NCBI GenBank assembly: GCA_945890485.1 | Contig: CAMDCN010000010.1 | Coordinates: 215,126 to 279,125, forward strand | Direction: 5' to 3' | DNA length: 64,000 nucleotides | Source: Candidatus Sulfopaludibacter sp. SbA3 | GTDB lineage: Bacteria; Acidobacteriota; Terriglobia; Bryobacterales; Bryobacteraceae | Part shown: positions 53,760-63,324 of the stretch, one piece after another | Layout of the letters: every line of letters starts with the position of its first letter | Numbering within the stretch: the first letter of the stretch is position 1 | The notes under the pieces: model-generated | Databases searched by the model: none | What the model was told of the DNA's origin: nothing | Seen by the model: the letters and a program-made list of their open reading frames with translations, nothing else | Made by a program: the position numbers and the translations under genes

Positions 53760-56700
53760 GATTCATTCAAATGAACCTTCGGGCCTACGGCCCGTTCACA
53801 AACAAAGTAATCGAGTTCGGCGCCGTGGCGGCTGCTGGATCTCCCGGGCTTCACATCGTACTCGGTGCCAACGAAACCGGCAAGAGCACGGCTCTGCGGG
53901 CTCTGCGCGCTGTACTGTTCGGCATGACCGACATGAATGATGCGCACCTTCATCCCAAGGATATGTTGCGGGTGGGGCTCAAGGTGGAGACTGCGGACGG
54001 CGAAATCTTAAGTGTGGAGCGCCGCAAAGGGAGGGGCGCCAAGAGCCTGCTGTTTGTTGGCTCGGAAAAGGCGGTGCCGGTGGAGGAATGGGCGCGAGTG
54101 CTGCCGGTGGACAGCGCGGAGCTGTTCGAGCAGATGTTCGCGCTGAACTACGATCGGCTGCTGCATGGCGGAAAGCAGCTTGCCGAGTTCAGGAACGACA
54201 TCGGTCAGGCCCTCCTGGCGGCGGCGGGCGACCTCGGGAAAACAGTGACTTGTCTGCAGGAGATGATGGTCCGCGCGGAAACGATCTACAGCCCGAGGGC
54301 GACGTCGTCTCAGTTGAGGCAGGCATTGGCCGCTTATCAGGCGGCCGACAAAGCGGTTCGCGAGGAACGTTTCACCTCTCGCGAGTACAAAGCTTCTGTG
54401 ACTCGACGGGATGAGTTGGAGGAAGAACTGATACAGATCGGCTCTGACCGAATTCGCTACACCGAGGAGCTAAACAGGCTCACCCGCATACAAACGGCGG
54501 CGCCCCATGTACGCAGGCTAATCGAGGATGAGAACGCACTGGAGGCCTTCGCCAACAGCGTTCTCTTGCCTGCGGATTTCGAGCAGCGCTTTAACGACGC
54601 CCTGGCCGGGTTGAAGAGTGGCGAAGGGCGGCGCTATGAGGCAACATCCGAGTTGGATCGGTGGAACCACGAACTCGCCGCCATCCCCCGCGATCCGGTT
54701 TTGGCGGGGCTGGTTCCGGAGATCGATCGCTGGAAGGATTTATCAGGCAAGATTCTGGCTGCGCGAATTGACTATCCCAAACGTGAAGCTGAGTGGAAGA
54801 GCTTGTGCATTGCCCGAGAATCTCTGTGCGCGCGGCTTGGCATCTCGGCCGAGGCCACTCCGCGTTTGCTCGTCGAGCAGCGCAAACGCATTGAATCGTT
54901 GGCTGGGCAGAAGCTTGTACTTGACTCGAAGCTGGCAGATCTGCCGAACCGAATCTCCAACCTCGAGGTGAACCTTTCCGAAGGGGAAGCTATCTTCCAG
55001 ACACTTCCAGCCGGAGTCGACACGACCGCATTGGCCGACCTACTAGCGCAGGTGCGCGCGAGGAAGCAGCCGGAACGCGAAGCGAAGCGTCTGCGAACCG
55101 AACGGGACGATTTCGCCGGTCGACTGCGGCGCGATATCGAGGCAATTCCTATGTGGAGTGGCACTGCGGAAGAGTTGGAGACATTGCGCGTACCATTGAA
55201 CGCTTCCGTGGCGGACTTCACTGATCGGTTCGTTCGGCATCAAACTCGGTCCCAGCAGTTGACGGACGATCACCGCACCCTGACCGCTGGGGTTGAGGAC
55301 TGTGCCAGGAAGTTGGATCAGCTAGAACAACAGCAGTTGATACCAACGGAGTCTGAACTGCTCGATGCGCGTGCACAGCGCGATCTCGGCTGGACTGCCA
55401 TCAAAGACCGTTGGATGAATGGGTTGGTAGACGGCGCGGCCGAGGCCACTTTCCTCGCGGGCTCCGCAAAGCCCTTGCCGGAAGCCTATGAACAGGCGGT
55501 GGTAAGTGCGGATTCTTTGGCGGATCGGCTGCGCCTTGAGGCAGACCGCGTGGAACAGAAGCGGAGTGCGGTATTGGCGCTGGAATTGGCAAAGCAACGA
55601 CTCGCGGCCAACGCTGAGATCATCGAGCGCCACCAGAGCGAGTTCGTAAACCTTGAATCTGAATGGAAAGCCATCTGGTTAGACACACACATCACTCCTC
55701 GAACCCCGAAGGAGATGCAGGCCTGGTTGGAGAAGCGCAACAGCCTCGTCGGGCAGCTTCGAGATCTGAACCGGCTGAGTGCTCAGGTGATGGAAGCAGA
55801 AGCCGAAGTGAAGCGTTGGCAGGAATTGTTGCGTGCGGCACTGGGCGAGAGTGCGCAGCGGGACCTGGCAGACTTGGTGAATCGAGCAGAGGCCCGCGTG
55901 CGTGAGGCGGTAGAGAATCGCAAGGGGCGCGTTGAGGTTTCCGGAAGGATTCGCCAGCTCAAGTCAAACCTGGAAACGGCGCGAGGCGAGCAGCGCCGAA
56001 ATACAGCCGACCTGGATGGATGGCGGGCCTCATGGGCGGAAGCTGTGATTGGACTGCCTGTTAGCAGCGGCGCTGATCCCGCGGCGGCGCAGGAGGTGGT
56101 CAAGATCATCGATGAGGTGCACACCAAGTCTGAGGAAATGGCCGGACTGCAGTACCGTATCGAGGCCATGAAGAGAGATGAATCCGAGTACGTCGAGGCG
56201 GTTCGTGGGCTTGCCGTATCTGCTGGGCGGCACGATTTGGTCGAAGCCGATGCCTTGATCGTCATTAGCGAACTGCAGAAGTTGGCGCGGGCCGCTCAGG
56301 AGAACGAAGCGAAGGCTGCGAGTATCAGCGAAAGCCTGGCCCGGGAAAAACGAAAACAAGAGGAGGCGCAAGGGGTCATCGCACGACAGGAAGCGACCTT
56401 GGAAGAACTTCGGAACGAAGCCCAGGCGCCGACCGTGAGCTCTTTGCCGGAAGTGATTCGATCCAGTAAGGCCCGCCTTCAGCTGCAGGGCAAAATCACG
56501 GAGCACCGAGCCGCTCTGGCAGACTCATGCGGCAATATTGGGCTGGACGCGTTTATCGCGCAGGTCCAGTCCGCAGATTTGGACCTCCTGCCAACTGAGC
56601 TCCAGCAAATTCGCGATGAGCTCAGTGCGCTGGAGGATTCAAAAGCAAAGTGCGTGAGCGAGAGGGACGGCATCGACCGGGAGTTCCATTTGCGTGAGGC

Positions 56701-57295
56701 TGCTACCGCATTGAGCGAGGCGGCATGCCGGAAGTTCTCAGCCGCCGCCAGGATCGATGCCCTTGCGATGGAGTATCTCGAACTGCAGATCGGCGCGACA
56801 CTATTGACGAAAGCCATTGCGCTTTACCGGGAAAAGAACCAGGATCCGCTGCTGAAGCTCGCGGGTGATTATTTCTCCACCCTGACCTGCGGAGCGTTCT
56901 CGGCGCTTGTCATCGATGACGAGGAAGATCAGCGATCCCTTCGAGGCGTTCGCTCCTCAAACGGAGCCCATCTCGATCTGAGGGGGATGAGCGACGGGAC
57001 GCGAGACCAACTCTTCCTCGCCCTTCGCCTCGCCTACATCGAAACGCAGTGCGACAAAGAAATGCCATGCCCGCTGATTCTGGATGATGTCCTGATGGCC
57101 TTCGACGACGCTCGTACCGCCGCGGCACTTCGCGCTCTGCGAGACCTGTCTCGAAAGACTCAGGTTCTGGTCTTTACTCATCACGCACATCAGGCGGCCA
57201 TCGTAGAGCAGACCTTGGCGCCGAGCGACTACCGGTTGCACATTCTCGCACCAGCCGCCGCGAACGCCCTGCCAATCCAAGGCGCACGGGCTTGA
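53756..57295 (+). CDS. yhaN: YhaN/SbcC-like SMC-type ATPase
   Basis: GTG 53756 overlaps the yhaO stop. The 1179-residue protein has Walker A GANETGKSTALRAL near residue 40, a long coiled-coil middle, the signature LRGMSDGTRDQLFLALRLAY near 1080, and Walker B PLILDDVLMAFDD. I see no CxxC zinc hook in the middle, so it belongs to the hookless YhaN type rather than classical Rad50/SbcC. With YhaO it should form an end-processing nuclease. Confidence 0.88.
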   Translation: MRFIQMNLRAYGPFTNKVIEFGAVAAAGSPGLHIVLGANETGKSTALRALRAVLFGMTDMNDAHLHPKDMLRVGLKVETADGEILSVERRKGRGAKSLLFVGSEKAVPVEEWARVLPVDSAELFEQMFALNYDRLLHGGKQLAEFRNDIGQALLAAAGDLGKTVTCLQEMMVRAETIYSPRATSSQLRQALAAYQAADKAVREERFTSREYKASVTRRDELEEELIQIGSDRIRYTEELNRLTRIQTAAPHVRRLIEDENALEAFANSVLLPADFEQRFNDALAGLKSGEGRRYEATSELDRWNHELAAIPRDPVLAGLVPEIDRWKDLSGKILAARIDYPKREAEWKSLCIARESLCARLGISAEATPRLLVEQRKRIESLAGQKLVLDSKLADLPNRISNLEVNLSEGEAIFQTLPAGVDTTALADLLAQVRARKQPEREAKRLRTERDDFAGRLRRDIEAIPMWSGTAEELETLRVPLNASVADFTDRFVRHQTRSQQLTDDHRTLTAGVEDCARKLDQLEQQQLIPTESELLDARAQRDLGWTAIKDRWMNGLVDGAAEATFLAGSAKPLPEAYEQAVVSADSLADRLRLEADRVEQKRSAVLALELAKQRLAANAEIIERHQSEFVNLESEWKAIWLDTHITPRTPKEMQAWLEKRNSLVGQLRDLNRLSAQVMEAEAEVKRWQELLRAALGESAQRDLADLVNRAEARVREAVENRKGRVEVSGRIRQLKSNLETARGEQRRNTADLDGWRASWAEAVIGLPVSSGADPAAAQEVVKIIDEVHTKSEEMAGLQYRIEAMKRDESEYVEAVRGLAVSAGRHDLVEADALIVISELQKLARAAQENEAKAASISESLAREKRKQEEAQGVIARQEATLEELRNEAQAPTVSSLPEVIRSSKARLQLQGKITEHRAALADSCGNIGLDAFIAQVQSADLDLLPTELQQIRDELSALEDSKAKCVSERDGIDREFHLREAATALSEAACRKFSAAARIDALAMEYLELQIGATLLTKAIALYREKNQDPLLKLAGDYFSTLTCGAFSALVIDDEEDQRSLRGVRSSNGAHLDLRGMSDGTRDQLFLALRLAYIETQCDKEMPCPLILDDVLMAFDDARTAAALRALRDLSRKTQVLVFTHHAHQAAIVEQTLAPSDYRLHILAPAAANALPIQGARA

Positions 57296-58229
57296 CACAC
57301 GTCGTTCCTACGATTCGACCAGCGCGATGCCCATCAATCGCCGAGCGGGAGTCTCCTTGGCAATCCGGTGTGCATGAGGCCATTCGGCGCGTCGTCGTTT
57401 GGCTGAAGCCGAAGCTGGCCGCGCCGCGGGAGGAGGATCTGTCGAAGGGAATCTTTGAGGCTTGCATAGACCGCCATTCATTTCCAACCCGACCGCCTCG
57501 TTCAGAGGATCGAACTGGAAGGCCGCTTCTGGCTCTACGATTTCCGGCGCGTGGTACGCGAAGCTTAGCGTTGCTTAGTTTCGTTTGACCAAGGATGCGG
57601 ACGGGCTGGGCGGGCAGGCATTGCCTCGTCGTTGTGCTGCGCGATGCGATTGGCTTCGACGTTTGGCAAGAATACCCCAGGAAGCCACTGCTGTCCGCTC
57701 ACTTTTCGGCTACTCTGGGATTCCCATTCTCCTGGCTGTCGTTGCCAACGCCTGAGGGTGAGAAAGGAAACTTGACTTAGTGTGCCAATGATGGCGCAGT
57801 GAAGGTTGTTCGATCGATTCCGAAAGTTGTAGGCTTTTTCTATGAGACGCCGCGAGGGACACAGCCCGTACGGCAGCGGATCCTTGGACCTTCGGCTGCC
57901 GACCGGCGAACGGTTGTGCGTGGACAACGGCCAACACATGCTGCGAGGCGTAAGAGACTAGCCGGTAAATGGTACTGGGCGGGCGGAAAAAACCCGTTTG
58001 CTGCCGAAGCAGCCCCAGTTGATCGCCTTGCTAAGTCTTTTCCTTCCGGCTTAACTAAGACCTATCTTCGAGTTTACCGCTCTAGCGAGACGAGTGGTGT
58101 GCATCACTGCGGGTTGGAATTCAGAGCGGAACCCAGTCAGAATACGGTGAGGCCATTTGGCCCGATGGCCTCAGTGGCCCCGCCTTTCGGAACGCCTTAA
58201 GCGTCGTGGGTTGGTTTCCCGCCGTCGCA
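57296..58229. other. Decayed intergenic region with gene fragments
   Basis: About 930 bp hold no intact gene. A frame at 57385-57470 reads HEAIRRVVVWLKPKLAAPRE and a second frame at 57470-57568 reads LVQRIELEGRFWLYDFRRVV before a stop; together they look like one gene broken by a frameshift. A dyad GAGGCCA/TGGCCTC at 58149-58172 lies beyond the S41 stop and may weakly terminate it. Confidence 0.4.
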
Positions 58230-59456
58230 TCACACTATCGAAAGCGCTCGGTTCAACTGGGTGTCAATTCCTGCAGACAGGTCCTCTGGGCTGAGCACTT
58301 CAGACTCGTCGGGCTTCACGCCCCGCCCTTCAAGCTTCGTGCCATGCCAAGTGTAGTATGCACCGACTGGCAGAACCACTCGGTAGTGATGCCCTACCTT
58401 GAAAGAAGAAGCGGCAACGAGTTTGCCTGGTGTCTTCACTCCAACGAGCTGTGCCAACTTGTACTCTGAAGCGAAGCTGGCGACCATTTCTGTTGCACTC
58501 GCGGAGTGTTCGTTGATAAGCAGAACCACACGGCCGTGATGCCGCGCGGATCCAAGTCCCTCCGAAAACAAGGCGACGGACCGGCCTTGTATGCCGAACT
58601 TGGCAACCAGAGGAAGGATCCCCCACTTGCTTGCCGGGATCTTGTCGAAGGCCGGGAGGCTGTCCCTGGATGTGGCCGCCTCGATCTGCCGCCTTCCCAG
58701 GTTGTATCCGACTCCGCGCTTGTCGGCACAAAGGAAGCTCATGAGACGAAGGCATCCAATCCCGCCGCCTGTATTTCCCCGAAGGTCGATCACAAGCCGA
58801 TCCGCCGCCAAAGAGGAGATCGCCGCGCTGATGTCACGCGCTACGTCGATTCCGAGCATGCCCGGAAACATGCTGACGCGCAAATAGCCGATTCCACCAT
58901 TGAGCTTGCGGCTGGTGACAACTTGGTCCGGGATGATGAGCGGTCTTTTCTTGCTTTGGGATGCTGGCACAGAGATGGTGACGGCAATAGCATCTTCGTT
59001 GTGTCTCCGGTAAACGGCCCGATGGTCTGCGCCGAGAGCAAAGACCGGCGGGGCTGGTGGCACAACCTCTGCGCCATTTAGGGTGAGCAGTACATCGCCC
59101 GGCCGTATGCCAGCATTTGCGGCCAGCCCGCCGGGATGGACGTCCTGAAACATCCAGCGGAGGCCTTCATTCGTCTCCGCCTGCATGAAGGTGGCGGCTA
59201 TCGCGATCCGGCCCGGGCTTCGCGGGCGATCCCCATGAAAAAACCCAATGTGACTAGTCCCCAACTGCTGCAAGAGCGAATTGATCCGCCGCTCGAACTC
59301 CTCGCTGTCGGCCGCCCGGATGATCTCCTCGGTGGCGGCGGCCGATACAGTAGCCCAGTCCACGCCGTTCATGGCGGGATCGGCAAACTTGCTTGCAGTG
59401 GTTGCCACGACGGACGCGAGTATCTTCCGCCGTTGGGATTCGTTGAGCACTGGCAT
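58230..59456 (-). CDS. S41-family protease with PDZ domain
   Basis: The 408-residue product has a helical N-terminus (1-75), a PDZ domain (about 95-165, GGLAANAGIRPGDVLLTLNG), and the S41 catalytic core: IDLRGNTGGG, nucleophile region LINEHSASATEMVASFA and the lysine in GVKTPGKLVA. No signal peptide is visible, so it may stay in the cytoplasm, unusual for this family. Its ATG overlaps the CHAT stop (TGATG), so both are made together. Confidence 0.85.
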   Translation of the reverse strand: MPVLNESQRRKILASVVATTASKFADPAMNGVDWATVSAAATEEIIRAADSEEFERRINSLLQQLGTSHIGFFHGDRPRSPGRIAIAATFMQAETNEGLRWMFQDVHPGGLAANAGIRPGDVLLTLNGAEVVPPAPPVFALGADHRAVYRRHNEDAIAVTISVPASQSKKRPLIIPDQVVTSRKLNGGIGYLRVSMFPGMLGIDVARDISAAISSLAADRLVIDLRGNTGGGIGCLRLMSFLCADKRGVGYNLGRRQIEAATSRDSLPAFDKIPASKWGILPLVAKFGIQGRSVALFSEGLGSARHHGRVVLLINEHSASATEMVASFASEYKLAQLVGVKTPGKLVAASSFKVGHHYRVVLPVGAYYTWHGTKLEGRGVKPDESEVLSPEDLSAGIDTQLNRALSIV

Positions 59457-62065
59457 CAGTCAGTCTCCTGCTTCTTTGCCATCACGGATTCGGAACCTTC
59501 GCCAAACAGGAGGAACCCACTCCAGAGCTTAGGTGTCGCCGACTTGCCAAACTTCCGAATCAGGGCAAGCTTCGCTTCCTGGAGGGCCACCACCTTTGGC
59601 TTACCGATTGCGAGTTCTCGATAGAACTCCGTCATCAGGGCAAGGCTGAAGGAGTCGTCGGCTGTCCAAAGATTGGCGACAACCGCGCGCGCCCCTGACG
59701 CGAGAAAAGGCCGGACGAGACTGGAAACGCCATCCTGACCGAAGAGCCTGCCGGTGCCAGTGTTGCACGCCGACAGCGTCACGAGCGACGCGCGAAGATC
59801 CAGATTCAGAATCTCACGCGCCTGCAGGAATCCGTCCTCCTGTCCGCCTGGCCGGAGTGCGAGTGCCGAGCGCTCCGGGAATGTGCTGCTCAGCAGCCCA
59901 TGCGTGGCGAAATGCGTAACGGCGAAATTCTTTAAAGGCAGCTTCTTGAGTGCCGACTCCGTTGACTCGGCCCCCGTCAAGAGGCGGTTGGCCGGTGAAG
60001 TCATCGTCTCGACTGCCATCTGCGCCTCCGCCTTCGCGGCTGGCAGGCTTGGCAGCGCGGCGCCGTCAATATCGTAGACACCGCGGCCAACCTTGCCAAA
60101 TTCCGCGGCGCCTTGTCCAGGTTGCGCATCAGGAGACGCGGCGACGGCGAGGACGGCGTTCTGTGCTGCGGGTTGAGGCCGCCGCCGGATCAGGTAGAGC
60201 GCAGTGGCGGAAGGCGAGTAGCCGACCGCGTGCGATTCGAGAAGACGTTTGGTGGCCGGTGTCGTCAGGGCCTCGAAAGGGAGACGATTCAAATCGCCGT
60301 CGGGGACGATGATCACGCGCTTCTTCGTTTCGAGCCCTGGGATGCGGAGCAGCTCGTTGAGCGGCGAGGTCGGCGAAAGCTCGTTTCCAGCTTGAATCGC
60401 TGTCCAGGCGTCGGCGACCTGCTTCTTCAGGGCCGTCCGTGCGGGGAGCTTCACAATACTCGAACTCTCCCGTGTGCTCACAATGACGAGCGAGGCCGGA
60501 TCGTCGACCACGTACTCGAGCAGAATTTCGTCGCTCGCCAAGGATTGCCGAACGCTGCCAAGCCGCGGGATTGATCGCGCGCTGGCAGACTGGCGTCGTC
60601 GATTCGACTGAGCGGAGACGGCCACCATGTCAGCTTCCGCACGTAGAATCTGCGTCAGAATCCGATTTCGCGCAGCTGTTCCCGTGGCCGTCCAAAGCTG
60701 GGCCTGTAGGGCGGAGATTCGTCGATCTCCGGCTTGTGCCGCTGCGGATCTGGACTTTTCCCCTAAGCCGCGCCCCATCATGAGGTCGGTCACCGCTCTT
60801 CCTCGAGCCTGCTCCACAATGGCGAAGATGCGGTCAGGGCCGGCGGCGGCCTTCACTTCCAGTCGGATTCGCGCGAGGAATACTTCGTCCATGATTCCGA
60901 CGAGGCGCGATTTCACCCACGGACTCCAAACGCCGGCGAGGAGGCCCTCGGTGATCTCACTGGCCTCCTCCAGCAGTTTCCTCGCCTCGGACAGCCGGCC
61001 TTGGGATAGCTCGCTCTCGGCAAATTTCGCGAGGAGACGAGGGGAGACGAGTCTCTCGCGCATCGTCCGCGCGGCCGTGACGCCTGCGCTGAACGAGTTC
61101 GCGGCGTCGGACTTTCGGCCGAGCGCGAGTTGAAGGCGGCCGAGGTCGAGGTAGATCTCCGCCAGTATCCGGTTTGCACCCGCGCGGCGGGCGAATTCGA
61201 GGGCTTCCAGCAGCTTTGTAATCGCTTCGTTTCGCAATCCGGCGGCTTCGTCCAGGTGGGAATGCTCGCGAAGTAGTTCGGCGATGTAGCCGAGCCCATC
61301 CCGCTTGCGGGCGACGTCCAAGGTGACCGCCAGAAGTTCTCGCGCCTCCTTTGTCCGACTCAGTTTGACGAGTGCGCCAACTTTTCCGAGATTCGCCATC
61401 GCGGAGAATCGCAGCTCATCTACGCTGCTACCGGCGGCGATCGCTTGGTCGAAAAACATCAGGCCTTGTTCGGGTCTCCCAAATTGAACCAGGCCGTTGC
61501 CTAGAATGCTGAGAAAGCGGACCACGGATGCCAGATCGCCCTGCGCCTTCGCGGTCTGGATAGCGCTGCCGATGGTGAACATGGCCTCGCTCGCTCTCCC
61601 CTGCAGCCCCGCGACGATTCCGAGTTCGCCATTCGCCCGGTTCACCCACTTGGCGTCACTCAGCCGCTTCGCGATTTCCAGCGCCTCCCGCCAAGCCTGT
61701 TCGGCCAACAGCGCGTCGTAGTCCTCGTCGGTCTCGCCCTTGATGATCAGGCAGCGCAGACGGATTCTGTCGTCACTCTTTGCGAGTGGCGATTCCAGGA
61801 TCTCCCCGAGCTGTTGGGAGACTTCGGCGACGGAACGGCGGGGAAGTTCACCGCGGATGCGCCCTAATCGGGCCCAAAGAGCATTCCGGGCATCGCCGGC
61901 TTGTTCGAATTCCTTCTCGGCCTGGATGAAGAATGGTTCTGCGCGCGTCCAAGCTCGAAGTTCTGCCAAGCGGTCAGCTTCCGCCAAGGCATTCGTAGGA
62001 GGAGTATCCTGCCCCCAACACGAAATAGAGAGAATCGTCACTGCAATGCGCGAACAAACACGCAT
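59456..62065 (-). CDS. TPR-CHAT caspase-like protein
   Basis: ATG 62065 is chosen for GGAGGA six bases upstream. The 869-residue product begins MRVCSRIAVTILSISCWGQ, an export signal with a possible lipid cysteine. About 500 residues of TPR-like helices follow (residues 20-450). The C-terminal CHAT domain has the catalytic histidine in VTHFATHGLLSS and the cysteine in LVTLSACNTGTGR, then SGARAVVANLWTADD. CHAT proteins are caspase-like proteases activated through their repeats. It is coupled to an S41 protease. Confidence 0.88.
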   Translation of the reverse strand: MRVCSRIAVTILSISCWGQDTPPTNALAEADRLAELRAWTRAEPFFIQAEKEFEQAGDARNALWARLGRIRGELPRRSVAEVSQQLGEILESPLAKSDDRIRLRCLIIKGETDEDYDALLAEQAWREALEIAKRLSDAKWVNRANGELGIVAGLQGRASEAMFTIGSAIQTAKAQGDLASVVRFLSILGNGLVQFGRPEQGLMFFDQAIAAGSSVDELRFSAMANLGKVGALVKLSRTKEARELLAVTLDVARKRDGLGYIAELLREHSHLDEAAGLRNEAITKLLEALEFARRAGANRILAEIYLDLGRLQLALGRKSDAANSFSAGVTAARTMRERLVSPRLLAKFAESELSQGRLSEARKLLEEASEITEGLLAGVWSPWVKSRLVGIMDEVFLARIRLEVKAAAGPDRIFAIVEQARGRAVTDLMMGRGLGEKSRSAAAQAGDRRISALQAQLWTATGTAARNRILTQILRAEADMVAVSAQSNRRRQSASARSIPRLGSVRQSLASDEILLEYVVDDPASLVIVSTRESSSIVKLPARTALKKQVADAWTAIQAGNELSPTSPLNELLRIPGLETKKRVIIVPDGDLNRLPFEALTTPATKRLLESHAVGYSPSATALYLIRRRPQPAAQNAVLAVAASPDAQPGQGAAEFGKVGRGVYDIDGAALPSLPAAKAEAQMAVETMTSPANRLLTGAESTESALKKLPLKNFAVTHFATHGLLSSTFPERSALALRPGGQEDGFLQAREILNLDLRASLVTLSACNTGTGRLFGQDGVSSLVRPFLASGARAVVANLWTADDSFSLALMTEFYRELAIGKPKVVALQEAKLALIRKFGKSATPKLWSGFLLFGEGSESVMAKKQETD

Positions 62066-62287
62066 ATCGTTCCTCCGCACGGCATCCGCCGCGTTTCTTG
62101 ACGATGCCCCAGAATTGCCTTCTTGTCAAGAGTAGTGCAGTAAATCCGGCAACATCCCTACGGTGCCGAAGTCCCTTTTTCCCGCCCTTGGGGGCGGCGC
62201 GGTTAGCAAAAACAGTCTTCCACATTTCAACAGCGTTTCACCCACCGGCTACTGGTTTCTTCTAAAGGTTCTACAGGATAAAGATGG

Positions 62288-62399
62288 TGCACGCAGAGGC
62301 CCGTGCCCTTGCACGCAGAGGCCCGTGATTCGTGCGGCGATGTGCACGCAGAGGCCCGTGGAAAACTTCGAATTCCACCGATGCACCTAAAGTCCCGTG
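62288..62399. repeat. Four spaced 18-bp repeats
   Basis: TGCACGCAGAGGCCCGTG occurs exactly at 62288-62305, 62310-62327 and 62343-62360; a diverged copy lies at 62382-62399. Start-to-start steps are 22, 33 and 39 bp. They lie 220-330 bp upstream of the CHAT start. They are too few and unevenly spaced for a CRISPR array. Confidence 0.75.
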
Positions 62400-62523
62400 G
62401 TTTGGGAGGCAGATCCCTCCGTTGCGGATCCTGGTGCTGCAAATCGGCTGGACTTTCCGACGCCACGACAACAGTGAGTCTTGGACAAGACCCGCCGGAA
62501 TCGCCACGTAGGCTCTTCCTCGA

Positions 62524-62750
62524 CTAGACTTATTGGAGGGAGCGCTGGACGACCTTATGCGGGAGCGGGTGCGGGTGGGTTTGGCGCATGCGCGACTGTA
62601 GGGGACGCGCCTTGGGCAGCCGCCGGCGGCCGCTGGCAAAGCGGGCTCCGCTAGAGACCTTTTCTCGTAGGAATCAGCAAAGCGGAGATTGCGCGGCGAC
62701 TCGGTATGGGACGGACATCGGTACGCCGTATCCTGGCAATGCAACGATGA
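62524..62750 (+). pseudogene. Serine recombinase (resolvase) C-terminal remnant
   Basis: The first frame reads LLEGALDDLMRERVRVGLAH, then AR and a stop (TAG 62599-62601), then GTRLGQPP. A second frame from 62670 reads GISKAEIARRLGMGRTSVRR, then ILAMQR and a stop at 62748. Together these are the linker and helix-turn-helix end of a Tn3-type resolvase, broken by a stop and a frameshift. The catalytic N-terminus is absent. Confidence 0.7.
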
Positions 62751-63283
62751 AGAACCCGACCTGGACGATTGTTAAGGTGAAACTCGCAACTTTTGATCGC
62801 GCCGAATTGCTGGGGCTGGTACGGAATCTCTACGCTGCGGGCAAGGAGAATCGGACGTTTCTCCACGCCCGCTTCGGTCTAAGCGAGGACGTGCTGGAAC
62901 CATACAAGCAGACGATAGAGCGGTGGCTTTGGCCGGATGTCATTCGGAACCAGAACACGTCTGTCACCAAGGCCAAACAATCCATTGCCAGTTACAAGAA
63001 AGCTGTTGGCGAACCAGCCGGATTGGCCGAGTTAATGGTTTTCTATTGTGAACAGGCCGCTGGGTTTTGCCATGATCTCGGCAATGACGACGAAGTGTAC
63101 TTTGCGGCGCTCGTGCGAATGTTTGAGCAAGCGCTCCGCGTTGCCAGAACGCTGCCAGGCAACAACCGGGAAACCCTACTCGACCGGCTGGATCGCGTAC
63201 GAAGTATCAGCCACAACTTTGGTTACGGCGTAGGCGACGATTTGGATTCCCTCTTTGCGAGGTACTCGAAACGCGATAGCTGA
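62747..63283 (+). CDS. DUF6155-like hypothetical protein
   Basis: ATG 62747 is chosen; longer readings run into the resolvase remnant. The 178-residue product begins MKNPTWTIVKVKLATFDRAE and has LLGLVRNLYAAGKENRTF, KTIERWLWPDVI-like and ELMVFYCEQAAGFCHDLG. This pattern fits a widespread helical family of unknown function (DUF6155, from memory). It has no partner here and lies among mobile-element debris, so it is probably cargo. Confidence 0.65.
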   Translation: MKNPTWTIVKVKLATFDRAELLGLVRNLYAAGKENRTFLHARFGLSEDVLEPYKQTIERWLWPDVIRNQNTSVTKAKQSIASYKKAVGEPAGLAELMVFYCEQAAGFCHDLGNDDEVYFAALVRMFEQALRVARTLPGNNRETLLDRLDRVRSISHNFGYGVGDDLDSLFARYSKRDS

Positions 63284-63324
63284 CCGCAAATATCACTTTT
63301 TCGGCCTAGCCAAACCATCAATAT

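Noticed and set aside
57842..57958. Short frame with DNGQHMLRG, like HpnE-type desaturases
   Set aside because: Only 38 codons and no continuation in any frame; likeness too short to support.
62288..62399. Possible CRISPR array
   Set aside because: Only three exact units of 18 bp with gaps of 4, 15 and 21 bp; no cas genes nearby.
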